Shown here one piece after another: positions 6,650 to 14,930 of a stretch of 15,084 nucleotides of DNA. Under the pieces are notes generated by a model. The model saw only the letters and a list, made by a program, of their open reading frames with translations, made no database searches and was not told the origin of the DNA. Source of the DNA: Deltaproteobacteria bacterium (GTDB taxonomy: Bacteria > Desulfobacterota > Desulfobacteria > Desulfobacterales > Desulfobacteraceae); contig JAFCZY010000118.1 of the NCBI GenBank assembly GCA_019314105.1, positions 1 through 15,084 on the forward strand. Reading direction: 5' to 3'. Numbering within the stretch: the stretch's first letter is position 1; the number at the start of each line of letters is the position of its first letter. The position numbers and the translations under genes are program-made.

Positions 6650-6940
6650 ATGAATGAAGGGCCCATGACAGGCGGAGGAAGAGGCTATTGCACAGGTGCT
6701 GTCGATCCCGCTCAGGGATTTGCAGGAAGAGGAAATGCCATGGGAATGGGAAGACAACGCGGCAGGAGAGGATATCAGGCGGCACCTGGACAGGGAAGAG
6801 GGTTTTCCGGGTCTGGCCAGTGGAACATGCCCGCTCCTGCAACGGCCTCTACAACTCAGGCCACATTACAAAACAGGGCGAATATGCTTGAAGCGGAACT
6901 TGCAGCAATTAAAAAACAAATGAAAAATTTCTCTGAATAG
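6650..6940 (+). CDS. Small Gly-rich DUF5320-like protein with C-terminal coiled coil
   Basis: This 96-residue protein starts MNEGPMTGGGRGYC, matching the conserved GPMTGxGxGxC region of DUF5320 proteins, followed by a Gly/Arg/Gln-rich flexible stretch (15-60) and a short amphipathic coiled coil (about 68-93). Such proteins habitually accompany DUF134 regulators and Mrp/NifX-type proteins; their function is not established. The ATG at 6650 keeps the conserved N-terminus but lacks a clear ribosome site. The next ATG at 6665 has AAGGG just upstream and would remove MNEGP, so the true start is uncertain. It is probably co-transcribed with the DUF134 gene, and a strong terminator follows. Confidence 0.75.
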   Translation: MNEGPMTGGGRGYCTGAVDPAQGFAGRGNAMGMGRQRGRRGYQAAPGQGRGFSGSGQWNMPAPATASTTQATLQNRANMLEAELAAIKKQMKNFSE

Positions 6941-6970
6941 AGGAAATGATTCAAGGATAGGCCCTTTAGG

Positions 6971-7015
6971 AAAGAGCTGGATAATAAAAGCAAGCCATTA
7001 TCCAGCTCTTTTCTT
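6971..7015. terminator. Strong bidirectional terminator
   Basis: A perfect 15-bp stem (6971-6985 with 6997-7011) encloses an 11-nt loop, with T-rich sequence on the right and A/T-rich flanks. It lies between the convergent DUF5320-like gene and the flavodoxin gene, whose stop codon it touches, so it serves both. Confidence 0.9.
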
Positions 7016-7490
7016 ATAGTTTAGCAATAATTTGTTTTAAAGTAGATAAGTCCTCTTCATTGGGATGTCCGACAGCCTGATCTGCATCACCAATCCATAC
7101 AGGGGGTTCGGGTTTCTGTTTTACTTTTTCCAATACTTTGGGATTCACTTCTCCCTGACAGGTAAAAACACCAGCAATCTCTACTTCATTTGTAAGACCC
7201 CTGGCATGATTTATCGCATTTTCAACATGGTCTGATGATGATGATGCGCCATGTGTCGCAAATAAAAACAGGCGAGCGCCCTTCCCTATTTTCTCCAGAT
7301 ATTCACTGGATTTTGGATCGGGTTTGCCCGCCATCAGCCAGAATCCTATTGCAATTAAATCATATCCTTCTGAAGAAGGCGCTTTATCTATCGGGAATAT
7401 ATCCTTTTCACCTTCCAGATTTTCATAAATTGTATCGGCAAGTTTTTTGGTATTCTCTGTCTGGCTGGAATAGACAATTAATGATTTCAT
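7014..7490 (-). CDS. Flavodoxin family protein
   Basis: This 158-residue protein has the flavodoxin fold pattern. The N-terminal strand KSLIVYSSQTENTKKLA (2-18) carries the FMN phosphate-binding loop SSQTENT (8-14), in which the usual TGNT Gly is Glu. A second strand is YDLIAIGFWLMAGKPDP (43-59), and LFLFATHGASSSSDHVE (73-89) is the third loop region. It would bind FMN and carry electrons in the cytoplasm; its partner is not evident. The start is supported by GGAGA 8-12 bases upstream. It is a single-gene leftward unit between the strong terminator and a 115-bp gap. A small IR (TGGGA-aca-TCCCA, 7519-7531) upstream of the gene could be an operator. Rather than a housekeeping flavodoxin, this divergent loop suggests one of the broad flavodoxin-like subfamilies. 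Confidence 0.82.
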   Translation of the reverse strand: MKSLIVYSSQTENTKKLADTIYENLEGEKDIFPIDKAPSSEGYDLIAIGFWLMAGKPDPKSSEYLEKIGKGARLFLFATHGASSSSDHVENAINHARGLTNEVEIAGVFTCQGEVNPKVLEKVKQKPEPPVWIGDADQAVGHPNEEDLSTLKQIIAKL

Positions 7491-7605
7491 TTATTTTTCT
7501 CCATTATTTATTATTATTTGGGAACATCCCAGTAGTTGCCTGATACCATAAAAAGCAAAATACATACCAACATAATTTTTAAATGGTAAAAATATCGGGT
7601 TTTAT

Positions 7606-8934
7606 TTAAAAATAATATTTAATGGATAATACGACTTTGGCGTTGTTTATTTTCTCACCATATTCGGTTTTGTTCTTTCCGATAAGAAATCCTGTTTTTA
7701 AATCCACCGTTAAATTGGTCAAAGGAGAATAGGTGAGTTGGGGTGTTATGGACGCACTTTGATCCTCCATGTTATAAACAACCGTTATTGCCGGAACAAA
7801 ATATAAAATATCAAAGGGATCTTTTTGGGAAACCTTTAAATACAGATAGTCCCTCATGGCAGCCTGCTGATTATAATAAGCTGACATAGTTTTACTTTGA
7901 GAAATCAATGATTGACTTGATGTATTTAAATACTGATCAAACCCTCTTTCGATTAAAGAAAGATACGTCTCATATTCCCGAGCGGAATATCCCTGTCCAT
8001 TGTGGTAATATTCAAATATATAGGTCGTGTCCTGGCGTGAAAGATACCGCAGACCCAACAGAAAATTGAATACCGTGTCTTCCTGCTTACTCGTATTTCC
8101 GTATTCATCAATAATATATTGGTGATAATCTTTAACCAAAGCTGCATCCCCATGAATTTCAAGCGAAGGGGTAAGATTTTTAGAAAAATCAATACCAAAG
8201 TGGTTATTAAGATTATCACTGACTAAGAACATTAGATCAATATCTGTATCAAGGGTGAAAAAATAAAATTTTCCTCCCCAGATGAATTCATCTTTTGGAC
8301 CTATCTCATGATTAATATCTCTGTTAACCGGCATGAGAACAGGTGTGATGGCAATCGTCTGAAGAATACCTCCCCTGCTCTTGATATAATCAGCACTCAA
8401 GGAATAATACCCTTCCAAGGTTGCATCAGGATCATCAAGATTTTTTGGCCTGGAAAAGAATGCAGAAGGGCTGAAGGCATATCCTTTGCCCCATTTATGC
8501 ACTTTTTTCCCTGCGTCTATTGCCAGCGAAAAAGAAGGCTGAAAAGAGATATAAGCCTCTTCAACCTTTCTTTCAGATTCAAAATTTTCATCGTCGTTAT
8601 AATAAAGAAGGCCGTTGAAACGGCCATATAATTTAATAAAATCCTTCTGAAACTGCCCTTCTATTGTTAAATCAAGATCTGTCTGCCAGGCTGTGGCTTC
8701 ATTTTTTTTATCCAGATATCTTTGTTTGAATAAGAGTGCGTCCCTATCAAAAAATCTTATGGTTTCTTTTGTTTCAATATCAGCATTTATCGAATATGGT
8801 TTTTTTTCAACTTCCTCAATTTTAAAATCAAGATCCAGATCAATCAGATCGTCATCCGTGTTTTGTGAAACGGCTGTTCCGTAAAATGAAACTATCATAA
8901 ACCAGGCAGTTAAAAGGATAAAACCATGTTTCAT
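7606..8934 (-). CDS. Outer-membrane beta-barrel protein of a Lol-like ABC operon
   Basis: This 442-residue protein has a signal peptide (residues 1 to about 23, cleavage likely near AVS|QN), an acidic mature N-terminus, then many short alternating strands rich in Tyr, Phe and Asp. The chain ends in SIKYYF, the terminal aromatic residue typical of BAM-inserted barrels. I do not recognise a named family; it resembles the porin-like proteins that sit at the end of LolA/FtsX-type ABC operons. It starts 2 bases after the TAA of the LolA-like gene and has no strong ribosome site, so it is probably translationally coupled. As the last gene, it may be the outer-membrane target or exit of whatever the ABC and LolA-like proteins handle (inference). 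No convincing terminator was seen after it. Confidence 0.75.
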   Translation of the reverse strand: MKHGFILLTAWFMIVSFYGTAVSQNTDDDLIDLDLDFKIEEVEKKPYSINADIETKETIRFFDRDALLFKQRYLDKKNEATAWQTDLDLTIEGQFQKDFIKLYGRFNGLLYYNDDENFESERKVEEAYISFQPSFSLAIDAGKKVHKWGKGYAFSPSAFFSRPKNLDDPDATLEGYYSLSADYIKSRGGILQTIAITPVLMPVNRDINHEIGPKDEFIWGGKFYFFTLDTDIDLMFLVSDNLNNHFGIDFSKNLTPSLEIHGDAALVKDYHQYIIDEYGNTSKQEDTVFNFLLGLRYLSRQDTTYIFEYYHNGQGYSAREYETYLSLIERGFDQYLNTSSQSLISQSKTMSAYYNQQAAMRDYLYLKVSQKDPFDILYFVPAITVVYNMEDQSASITPQLTYSPLTNLTVDLKTGFLIGKNKTEYGEKINNAKVVLSIKYYF

Positions 8935-8936
8935 TA

Positions 8937-9668
8937 TTATCGCAACCCATCAATTTTATGCATATAATTCAAGGTGAATATTTCATCGGCAAGGTCTCTT
9001 TTTTTAACATTTGCAAATACAATATAAGATTTATAATCCTTATACAATGGACTGTCTGTTTCAATAAGTGCGGGACGGATGACCCCCTGACCAAAGTCCT
9101 TAATGTTTTTAAAATAAAGGTTTTTTATAAGCATCCCCGATGCAGCATAGCATTCAATCTTATAGGGAAGCAGTTTCTCAGAATCAATAAACATGGTAAC
9201 AGTTTCATATGCAACTGTCTTTAGTTTTGCCTTTAAATAGAGTGCATAGCCTGTATCTATGGTCTCTATTTTTTCGCAATTGTATTCAGCACTGTAATCC
9301 ACCCGCATAATATCAGAATTATTAAAAACGCCGCCGGTTACAGATTGAAGGCTTGTGATTCTGATGGGTTTGCCAACATTCGGAATATATAGCCACATAT
9401 TGTCTCCGATACGCAAGGTACTTCTTCCCTTTTCGCTGGCAGGTGAAAGGAAGACCGATGCTATTTTATCTTTGCCTTTTTTCACGGAAAACATGACAAA
9501 TTCTTTTTTAGTGCCATCCGGTTCTATATTTATCAGTTTCCGGTACATCTCAAAACTGTCAGGGTTCAGATTTCGATCGACTTGTCTGAGTATTTCATTC
9601 CCATCTAAAGCAAATGCCGATAGTGTTGAAAACAGACCCAGAAAAATAATAATTAATATTTTTTTCAT
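8937..9668 (-). CDS. LolA-like outer membrane lipoprotein-sorting protein
   Basis: The chosen start is the ATG at 9668, giving 243 residues that begin with a clean signal peptide (MKKILIIIFLGLFSTLSAFA, cleavage before LDG). AAAGG lies 8 bases upstream. The longer frame from 9782 would run into the permease gene and bury the signal peptide. The mature part shows features of the LolA-like (PF17131-type) family: an N-terminal helix with DGNEILRQVDRNLNPDS, then repeated amphipathic strands, a half-barrel fold that shelters lipid. It probably ferries a lipid or lipoprotein through the periplasm between the FtsX/ABC pair and the outer-membrane barrel encoded next. It lies 25 bases after the broken permease gene. 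Confidence 0.8.
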   Translation of the reverse strand: MKKILIIIFLGLFSTLSAFALDGNEILRQVDRNLNPDSFEMYRKLINIEPDGTKKEFVMFSVKKGKDKIASVFLSPASEKGRSTLRIGDNMWLYIPNVGKPIRITSLQSVTGGVFNNSDIMRVDYSAEYNCEKIETIDTGYALYLKAKLKTVAYETVTMFIDSEKLLPYKIECYAASGMLIKNLYFKNIKDFGQGVIRPALIETDSPLYKDYKSYIVFANVKKRDLADEIFTLNYMHKIDGLR

Positions 9669-9693
9669 TTTCATACCTTTCTTATCCTGTAAG

Positions 9694-10850
9694 TTAAACA
9701 TGTCCCAATGCATCAACCGGCTCCATTCTTGAGGCTTTATAGGCGGGTTGTAGACTGGCAAAAACAGAGATAAACAGAACAATGCCGGATACCCATAAAA
9801 GTTCAGTTAAATTTACTGAGGGAGCCAATAGCAAATTGTCCTGGCGACCAAAGGCAAATCTAATTTTATAAATATTTAATACCCCTATACCCGATAATCC
9901 AATGATATTGCCGATGATGGTACTGATAAGCCCTAATAAAAGTCCTTCAGCCAGAAAAAGGCTCATGATTTTTCCGGGAGACGTTCCGATTGCCGACATG
10001 GTTCCAATTTCTCTAACACGCTCATAGACAGACATCATCATCACATTTAAAATACTGATGAGTACAATGGCAATCATAATAATTTTCATTGCAATGGTCA
10101 TAAAATCTATCATTTTGGCAATATTGGAAAACGGAGAAAGCTTATCCCAGGTATGGATTTCAAATTCAGGCATTCCTTTTTTATTAATAAATCCGACTAA
10201 TTTTGAAGAAACCGCTGCATATACCTTATCAAGTTTGTCAAAATCATGGAGTCGGATGGCCACCTCCCGGCAATGGTAAAGTTCAACCCATTCACACTGC
10301 CGTCTTTATTGTTTGCAACCAGCACGATAGGGTCGCCAATTTTGAGTTTCATCCCTTTGGCCAATTTTTCCGGGATAATCACCTCACCTGGAGTTAACAA
10401 TTCCCCGGGCTCTCTTTTTTTATCAAATGTCATCCGGGTTCCCACATCCGGACAGACCAGTACTTCTTTTTCAGGACTTATGGCATTCAACCGGATATTG
10501 GTCGTATCGGTAAAATTGCTTAACATGGCATTAAGTTTAATTCTGGGGGCCCAGGCCAGTATTTCTGTATGACTTGAAAGCAATTCTTCAATTTTCTTGT
10601 ATCGCTTTATATCCAACGTCAGGTTTAACGGCATGGTATCAATTGAAGAAACATATCCTTTTTTATGAATCTGCATTTGTGCCAGATTTGAATCGGTGAT
10701 TTGCCCTATCATCATGGTTTTAAAAGAACCGGCGAGGCCGGAAAACAAAATCACCAGCACAATACCAAATGTAATTAAAAGAGAGGTTAACAGGGTCCTC
10801 CGCTTATATCTTAAGAGATTCCGAAGTGCAATTTTAAATATTCGAATCAT
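9694..10850 (-). pseudogene. FtsX/LolE-type ABC permease, disrupted by frameshift
   Basis: The gene lies in two overlapping frames. The first (10850-10197) has the cytoplasmic start and first membrane helix (about 20-45: TSLLITFGIVLVILFSGLAGSF) and most of a periplasmic MacB-PCD domain up to NFTIAG, then goes out of register and stops. The second frame picks up near 10263 (no ATG; VAIRLHDFDKLDKV) and contains three membrane helices with the FtsX signature YERVREIGTMSAIG and the family ending ASRMEPVDAL. Compared with the relatives I remember, roughly 25-35 residues of the periplasmic domain seem absent at the joint. The shift is equivalent to a loss of 3n+1 bases, so a short deletion is more likely than a simple sequencing slip. 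If real, the transporter is dead. The ribosome site AAAGGAG precedes the ATG at 10850, 18 bases after the ATPase gene. Confidence 0.8.
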
Positions 10851-10868
10851 TTTCTTATCTCCTTTTGT

Positions 10869-11540
10869 CTATGCCAGTTTTCCGTCAACAAGTGTATGTA
10901 TGATTTCTGCCTCTTCCATAATTCGCGGATCATGGGTGGAAAAGATAAACGTAGTACCAAACTTATCTTTCATATCCCGCATCAGTCGAATGACATTTAT
11001 GGAAGATGCCTTATCAAGGTTTGCCGTAGGTTCATCTGCCATCACCAGCTTGGGTTGAGTAACCAACGCCCTTGCAACGGCAATTCTTTGTTTCTGCCCC
11101 CCTGATAATTGATCTGGAAATTTATCTTTCTGGTTCAGCATGTCTACAGAATCGAGAACATTAAGAATCATTTCTTTCCTTTTATTTTCGGGTTCATTCT
11201 TGATCATGACCAGCGGATATTCGATATTCTCAAAAGCGGTCAATACCGGAAATAGATTAAAGGACTGAAAAATAAAACCGATCACATCGCCCCGGAATAC
11301 AGCCCTCTCTTGTCGGTTAAAATTACCCACCTGTCTGTCGTCAACAAGAATCTTTCCCTGGGTCGGCATATCAAGACACCCTATCAAATTTAACATGGTC
11401 GTCTTTCCGCTTCCTGAAGGGCCTACAAAGGAAACAAATGATGATTTTTCTATGGACAGGTTAATATCGCTTAAGGCAGCAACCTCAACTTCACCTGTCT
11501 GATATATTTTTGAAACATTTTCGATTTGAACCAGAGCCAT
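10869..11540 (-). CDS. ABC transporter ATP-binding protein, LolD/MacB type
   Basis: This 223-residue protein is an intact ABC ATPase: Walker A GPSGSGKTT (40-48), Q-loop Q92, signature LSGGQ (145-149), Walker B VMADE (166-170), D-loop NLD and switch H203. Length and sequence (SKIYQTGEVEVAAL, GCLDMPTQG, STHDPRIMEEA) fit the LolD/FtsE/MacB group, which power FtsX-type permeases that act mechanically on lipoproteins, lipids or cell-wall enzymes instead of moving solutes through a channel. It is the first gene of a leftward operon with the permease, a LolA-like carrier and a barrel. The core Lol system usually has its own locus, so this is probably a paralogous system for a specific lipid or lipoprotein. 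All ATPase motifs are kept although the partner permease is broken. Confidence 0.9.
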   Translation of the reverse strand: MALVQIENVSKIYQTGEVEVAALSDINLSIEKSSFVSFVGPSGSGKTTMLNLIGCLDMPTQGKILVDDRQVGNFNRQERAVFRGDVIGFIFQSFNLFPVLTAFENIEYPLVMIKNEPENKRKEMILNVLDSVDMLNQKDKFPDQLSGGQKQRIAVARALVTQPKLVMADEPTANLDKASSINVIRLMRDMKDKFGTTFIFSTHDPRIMEEAEIIHTLVDGKLA

Positions 11541-11553
11541 AACTGCCCCCTTT

Positions 11554-11596
11554 AAAAGGAATGATTAAAATAGAAATTCCTTTTTTAAGATGTCAA
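11554..11596 (-). promoter_or_regulatory. Probable promoter of the Lol-like operon with an overlapping inverted repeat
   Basis: On the minus strand TTGACA (11596-11591, 6/6) is followed after 18 bases by TATTTT (11572-11567, 4/6). Transcription would start near 11560, about 20 nt before the ATG. A 9-bp inverted repeat (AAAAGGAAT at 11554-11562 / ATTCCTTTT at 11576-11584) spans the -10 box and start site and could be an operator. Confidence 0.45.
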
Positions 11597-11643
11597 TTTT
11601 TAAAGAATAATTTGGAGTTAATGCTTTGAACTGTATCAGAAAA

Positions 11644-11684
11644 AAGCCTGATATACCAGGTAAAATTACGAGTATATCAGGCTT
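11644..11684 (-). terminator. Terminator of the respiratory cytochrome operon
   Basis: A perfect 13-bp stem (AAGCCTGATATAC at 11644-11656 with GTATATCAGGCTT at 11672-11684) encloses a 15-nt loop. On the minus strand the stem is followed by TTTTC, a good T-run. It lies 26 bases after the stop codon of the cytochrome gene. Confidence 0.85.
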
Positions 11685-11692
11685 AAGATGGA

Positions 11693-11717
11693 ACGAATAA
11701 ACAAATTGTTTATTCGT
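11693..11717. repeat. 25-bp near-perfect palindrome over the cytochrome stop codon
   Basis: ACGAATAAACAA (11693-11704) is the exact inverse of TTGTTTATTCGT (11706-11717), around a single central base. It includes the TAA stop (11712-11710) and lies just before the terminator. In RNA it could form a second 3' hairpin protecting the message; in DNA it could be a protein site. Confidence 0.7.
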
Positions 11718-13731
11718 GTTTTTCATACCCCATGGGCATTTTTGTGAATCGACCCCCATGAATAATGGGATCACCTTTATATCCCAGTTTTTTAAAATTA
11801 ATATAATCGGTTTTATTGATCAAATGCTCCACATCCCTTCCCTGTGACTTCATATAGGAAAAGTCTGTTCCTTTATGAGCAATGTTCTTAAAATCAATGT
11901 TACGATTGTCCTGATGACAGCGATTACAGGTTTTATCCCCTTTAAGACTGTCATGACACTGAACACAGGATAAGGCCATTTCTTTCGGCATTACCTCGTG
12001 ATCCAGACGCCAGTACATCCAGGTTTCTTTCCACTTGTATGACCCGCTGTAGTCAAGACCAACTGCTTTCATCCCATCCTGGAACGCTTTTTCCCAGTCA
12101 AAATGTTTCCAGTAGGCTGTACTGTCTTCCTTGTTCCTGGGAAAAAGATGGGGGACAAGAATATAATCATTATCCGCATCAATGGCCTGGACAGCCTTCA
12201 TTATTTTAAAAGGAACAATTTTGGAAGCTGGATCCTTGATGGAACCTACAGGCTCGGTGATATTGATAACATCTGAATTTATATCCACCTTATCGCCTAT
12301 TAATACACGCTTCATATAACCTGAATCCCATGCGTAGGAAGGGACCACAGATTCGCCCCATTTAAATTCACCCTTTTTCTTGTTATAATCAGGCTTGCCG
12401 TATTTGTCTTTTTTGGACTTGCGGTTTTTGTCACCGGCCTTGGACCAGTCCCACCAGGTCTTGGTGGGTTTGCATTTTGCAAAAACCGGTGAATGGCAGA
12501 CATTACAGTCAAGTGTTTCCGCATGCTTATTTAAATGATGATCCAAAACGCTCCCGCAATAATGGGGTTCGTCTGAATGACAATCCTGACAGGTTACCTT
12601 ACCCTCGGCTACCGGTACGGATGAGCTTCTGCCCGAGATCTTGTGGTTTCTTGTTTGATGGCATTCGGTACAGGTAAAATCATACCCCCCCATGTGAACG
12701 TCACAGTTTCTGCTGGGTTCCAGGAGCTGCCTTGACAGATCCGCATGTTTGATGGCATCTCCACCGCCACCATTAAAGTGACAGGCACCGCAGCTGGCGC
12801 GGCTTGAATGCCCCACATTTTCGGCAACCAATTTCAAATCAACATCTTTTGCAGGCATGCCGGCTGCCGGCCCTGCTTTTTTATATTTGCCGGTGGTATC
12901 ATGGCACACCAAACAATCCATTTTTGTCTTATCGGTAAAATCAAAACTATTGTCTTTCCAACCATATCCTGCATGACAACTTGTGCAACGAGCCTCGTTG
13001 CTGATGGGACTAATTCAGTAGTTGTTCAGGGCCGTGCTCCCCTTGCCGTGCATGATGTCCTTTCTATGCCCGGTTGTATAGGGAGAAGGGCCCTTCCACA
13101 GCCAGTGGGCGGTGGTCAGCATATCTTCTGCCTGGGTATCATGACACCTCAGACATTCGGCCGTCACCTGGAATGCATCCGGGTTGTCCGGCAATTTTAC
13201 CAGTTCTTTGTGATCCGGAACATTCTGCAAATGACACCCTTTGCAGTCCACAGGCCCCTTGGCTTGTTCCTGGTGGCATTCAATACACTGTTGATGATAG
13301 GCAGCTTTAAGGCCGATCCGTTCCGGATGATCCGGATTAAAAGAGTCCTGATGACAGGCCGAGCACCGAGTTGTTTCCGATGCGGCTTTATCTTTTGGCC
13401 GGTAATGATGGCACTTACTACAGTCATTGGTTAAATTTGCATGGCGTTTATGGGAAAATCTGACAGGCCCGTAATGGTCTTCCCGGTCTTTGATAATGGG
13501 GCTGTCCATTAAAAAGTACACGTCTTGAACATCTTTTAAGGAAATACCGGCATCCATCAGAGATATCTTCCGGGCAATCTTATGGTCATCCTTGTATTCC
13601 TTAATAAAGGAGACGACCTCCTTAGCCCTTTCCTTTGCTTTCTCCTGATCAGGCGCTTTCCAGACATCTGCCATACACAGGGCAGTCGTCAGGGTCGCAA
13701 GGCCAACGAAGAAAATAATTTTCTTTATCAC
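11710..13731 (-). CDS. 13-CxxCH multiheme cytochrome c, octaheme tetrathionate reductase-like, probable selenoprotein (in-frame TGA at 13015-13017)
   Basis: Read through one in-frame TGA, this is a 673-residue periplasmic protein. It starts at GTG (13731), overlapping the stop of the membrane subunit (TAGTG), with a strong AAGGAGGTG ribosome site, and has a signal peptide (1 to about 21). Residues 104-167 hold four CxxCH heme sites in a class III cytochrome-like domain. From about 180 the sequence follows the OTR family: CLRCH at 193, HWLWKGP, NNY-U239, RCTSCHAGYGW (heme site 249), DCLVCHDTTG (273), then CxxCH at 314, 354, 381, 409, 589 and 602, plus the family stretch CDVHMGGYDFTCTECH. U239 replaces a Cys that, from memory, is conserved in OTR (NNFC) and lies near the active-site heme. 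A SECIS-like hairpin follows the TGA. The reaction may be reduction of a sulfur or nitrogen compound; the substrate is not deducible. A nonsense mutation is the alternative, but every other codon in the frame is intact. Confidence 0.85.
12985..13001 (-). promoter_or_regulatory. SECIS-like hairpin after the TGA of the cytochrome gene
   Basis: The minus-strand mRNA reads GCAACGA-GGC-UCGUUGC, a perfect 7-bp stem with loop GGC. It begins 13 nt after the UGA, and the loop lies 20 nt after it, inside the range for bacterial SECIS elements. The loop starts with GG, as SelB recognition favours. The stem lies wholly within codons for conserved residues (SNEARC), so its perfection is not forced by the protein sequence alone. 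Confidence 0.72.
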
Positions 13732-14930
13732 TACGACACCTCCTTGGGTGCCTGTAAAACAGGCAGATAGGTCACAACAAATCTATAGATAAACATCAAT
13801 GTTGCGATAAGCCCTAAAGTGACCAGAATTTCTCCGAATGCAGGGAAATATCCATTTTCACTCAATGGCGGTTTATATCCTACGATGAACACATTGATCC
13901 GGTTCAATACCACACCAAAGACAATCAAAGATGCGGCAATAAAAACACCTCTTCTCGAGTTTCTGACCCTGTCAAAAAGTAGCATTGTCCAGGGAATCAT
14001 CACGCCAAAAAGTATCTCCACAATGAAGGAATTGGTTTGATGGGTTCCGTCCAGAAGGTAAACATAGGTTCCCCTGTAAACCATATCCCCAAGTTTGAGG
14101 AACATATAAGTTCCCAAAATAAAAATGGTAATCCGTGTCAGGGGAGCCAGAATGTTCATTTCAGACTCCAGCTTAAATGAAGATGTAGCAAGGGTTGTTT
14201 CAAAAACCACCATGGGATACCCAACGGAAAAGGCCGAGGTAAGAAACAAAAGGGGTAAAATCGGTGTGTACCACAACGGATGCAGCTTGGTAGGCGCAAC
14301 CAGCATGAGTGATCCAAGACTGGACTGATGCATGCAGGATAGAACGATCCCTAAAATAATAAACACCCACATGACTTTACCGATGACGGCATCCCCCACT
14401 TTCAATATCGTGTCCACCAGCCCGTTGAGTGAGGAAAGGATACCCGGAAGGTTGACCCGGCCCTTGAACTGTTCTGCAACAATGGGGAAAAATTCAAAAT
14501 ACAGCACATGGAGATAAACCATCACACACATGGCCACTTCAAAAAGGACTGAATTGGTGTTCCAGTTAAATATGGGTTTCCAGATGGCCCAGGAACGTCC
14601 AATATCCACCAAAAGCCCCAGAACCACAAAGGTGTAACCCAAAACAGCCGTTAAAAGTGCCGGCCGGGTAATGGGTTCATAATAATGTTTCCCTGCAATA
14701 TGGGCCAGAGCAGCCGTGGTGAAACCGCCGGCAGCAAGGGCAACACCGGTTGCCACATCCACTCCAACCCAGAGCCCCCAGGGCCTGGCATTGGTCAAGT
14801 TGGTGACATAGCCGATACCACCGGTAAATCTTGCAAGAATGGAGATAGCGCCTGCAATCATAAAAACCAGCATCACCAGCACACCGGGTGTCCAGAATTT
14901 TCTATTTAAAGGAGTTGCTTTATGATCCAT
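13731..14930 (-). CDS. HybB/NrfD-type integral membrane quinone-interacting subunit
   Basis: This 399-residue protein has about ten hydrophobic helices and short loops, close to the length of HybB. Family marks include ARPWGLWVGVDVATGVALAAGGF (about 48-70), the helix with GRSWAIWKP (111-119), and SCMHQSSLGSLMLVAPTKLHPLWYTP (about 203-228), which is typical of HybB-like proteins of the NrfD/PsrC superfamily. These subunits exchange electrons and protons between the menaquinone pool and periplasmic redox partners without bound heme. Its ATG overlaps the stop of the HybA-like gene (TGATG) with GGAGG upstream, and its own stop overlaps the GTG of the cytochrome gene. The three are therefore tightly coupled and likely form one membrane complex linking quinone to the multiheme cytochrome. 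Confidence 0.92.
   Translation of the reverse strand: MDHKATPLNRKFWTPGVLVMLVFMIAGAISILARFTGGIGYVTNLTNARPWGLWVGVDVATGVALAAGGFTTAALAHIAGKHYYEPITRPALLTAVLGYTFVVLGLLVDIGRSWAIWKPIFNWNTNSVLFEVAMCVMVYLHVLYFEFFPIVAEQFKGRVNLPGILSSLNGLVDTILKVGDAVIGKVMWVFIILGIVLSCMHQSSLGSLMLVAPTKLHPLWYTPILPLLFLTSAFSVGYPMVVFETTLATSSFKLESEMNILAPLTRITIFILGTYMFLKLGDMVYRGTYVYLLDGTHQTNSFIVEILFGVMIPWTMLLFDRVRNSRRGVFIAASLIVFGVVLNRINVFIVGYKPPLSENGYFPAFGEILVTLGLIATLMFIYRFVVTYLPVLQAPKEVS

Noticed and set aside
8937..9782. Longer 281-residue version of the LolA-like protein
   Set aside because: It overlaps the permease end, puts 38 unlikely residues before a clean signal peptide, and the internal ATG at 9668 has the ribosome site.
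10197..10263. Selenocysteine or stop readthrough as the explanation for the split permease
   Set aside because: The two parts are in different frames, so readthrough of a stop codon cannot join them; a frameshift or deletion is required.
11710..12921. A separate cytochrome gene starting at the ATG at 12921
   Set aside because: It has no signal peptide and starts inside the conserved OTR sequence directly before a heme site. Same frame as the upstream ORF, so it is the downstream part of the TGA-containing gene.
12808..13434. 208-residue open frame on the plus strand
   Set aside because: It is antisense to the heme-rich cytochrome gene, has no ribosome site or recognisable domain, and reflects the base composition of the real gene on the other strand.
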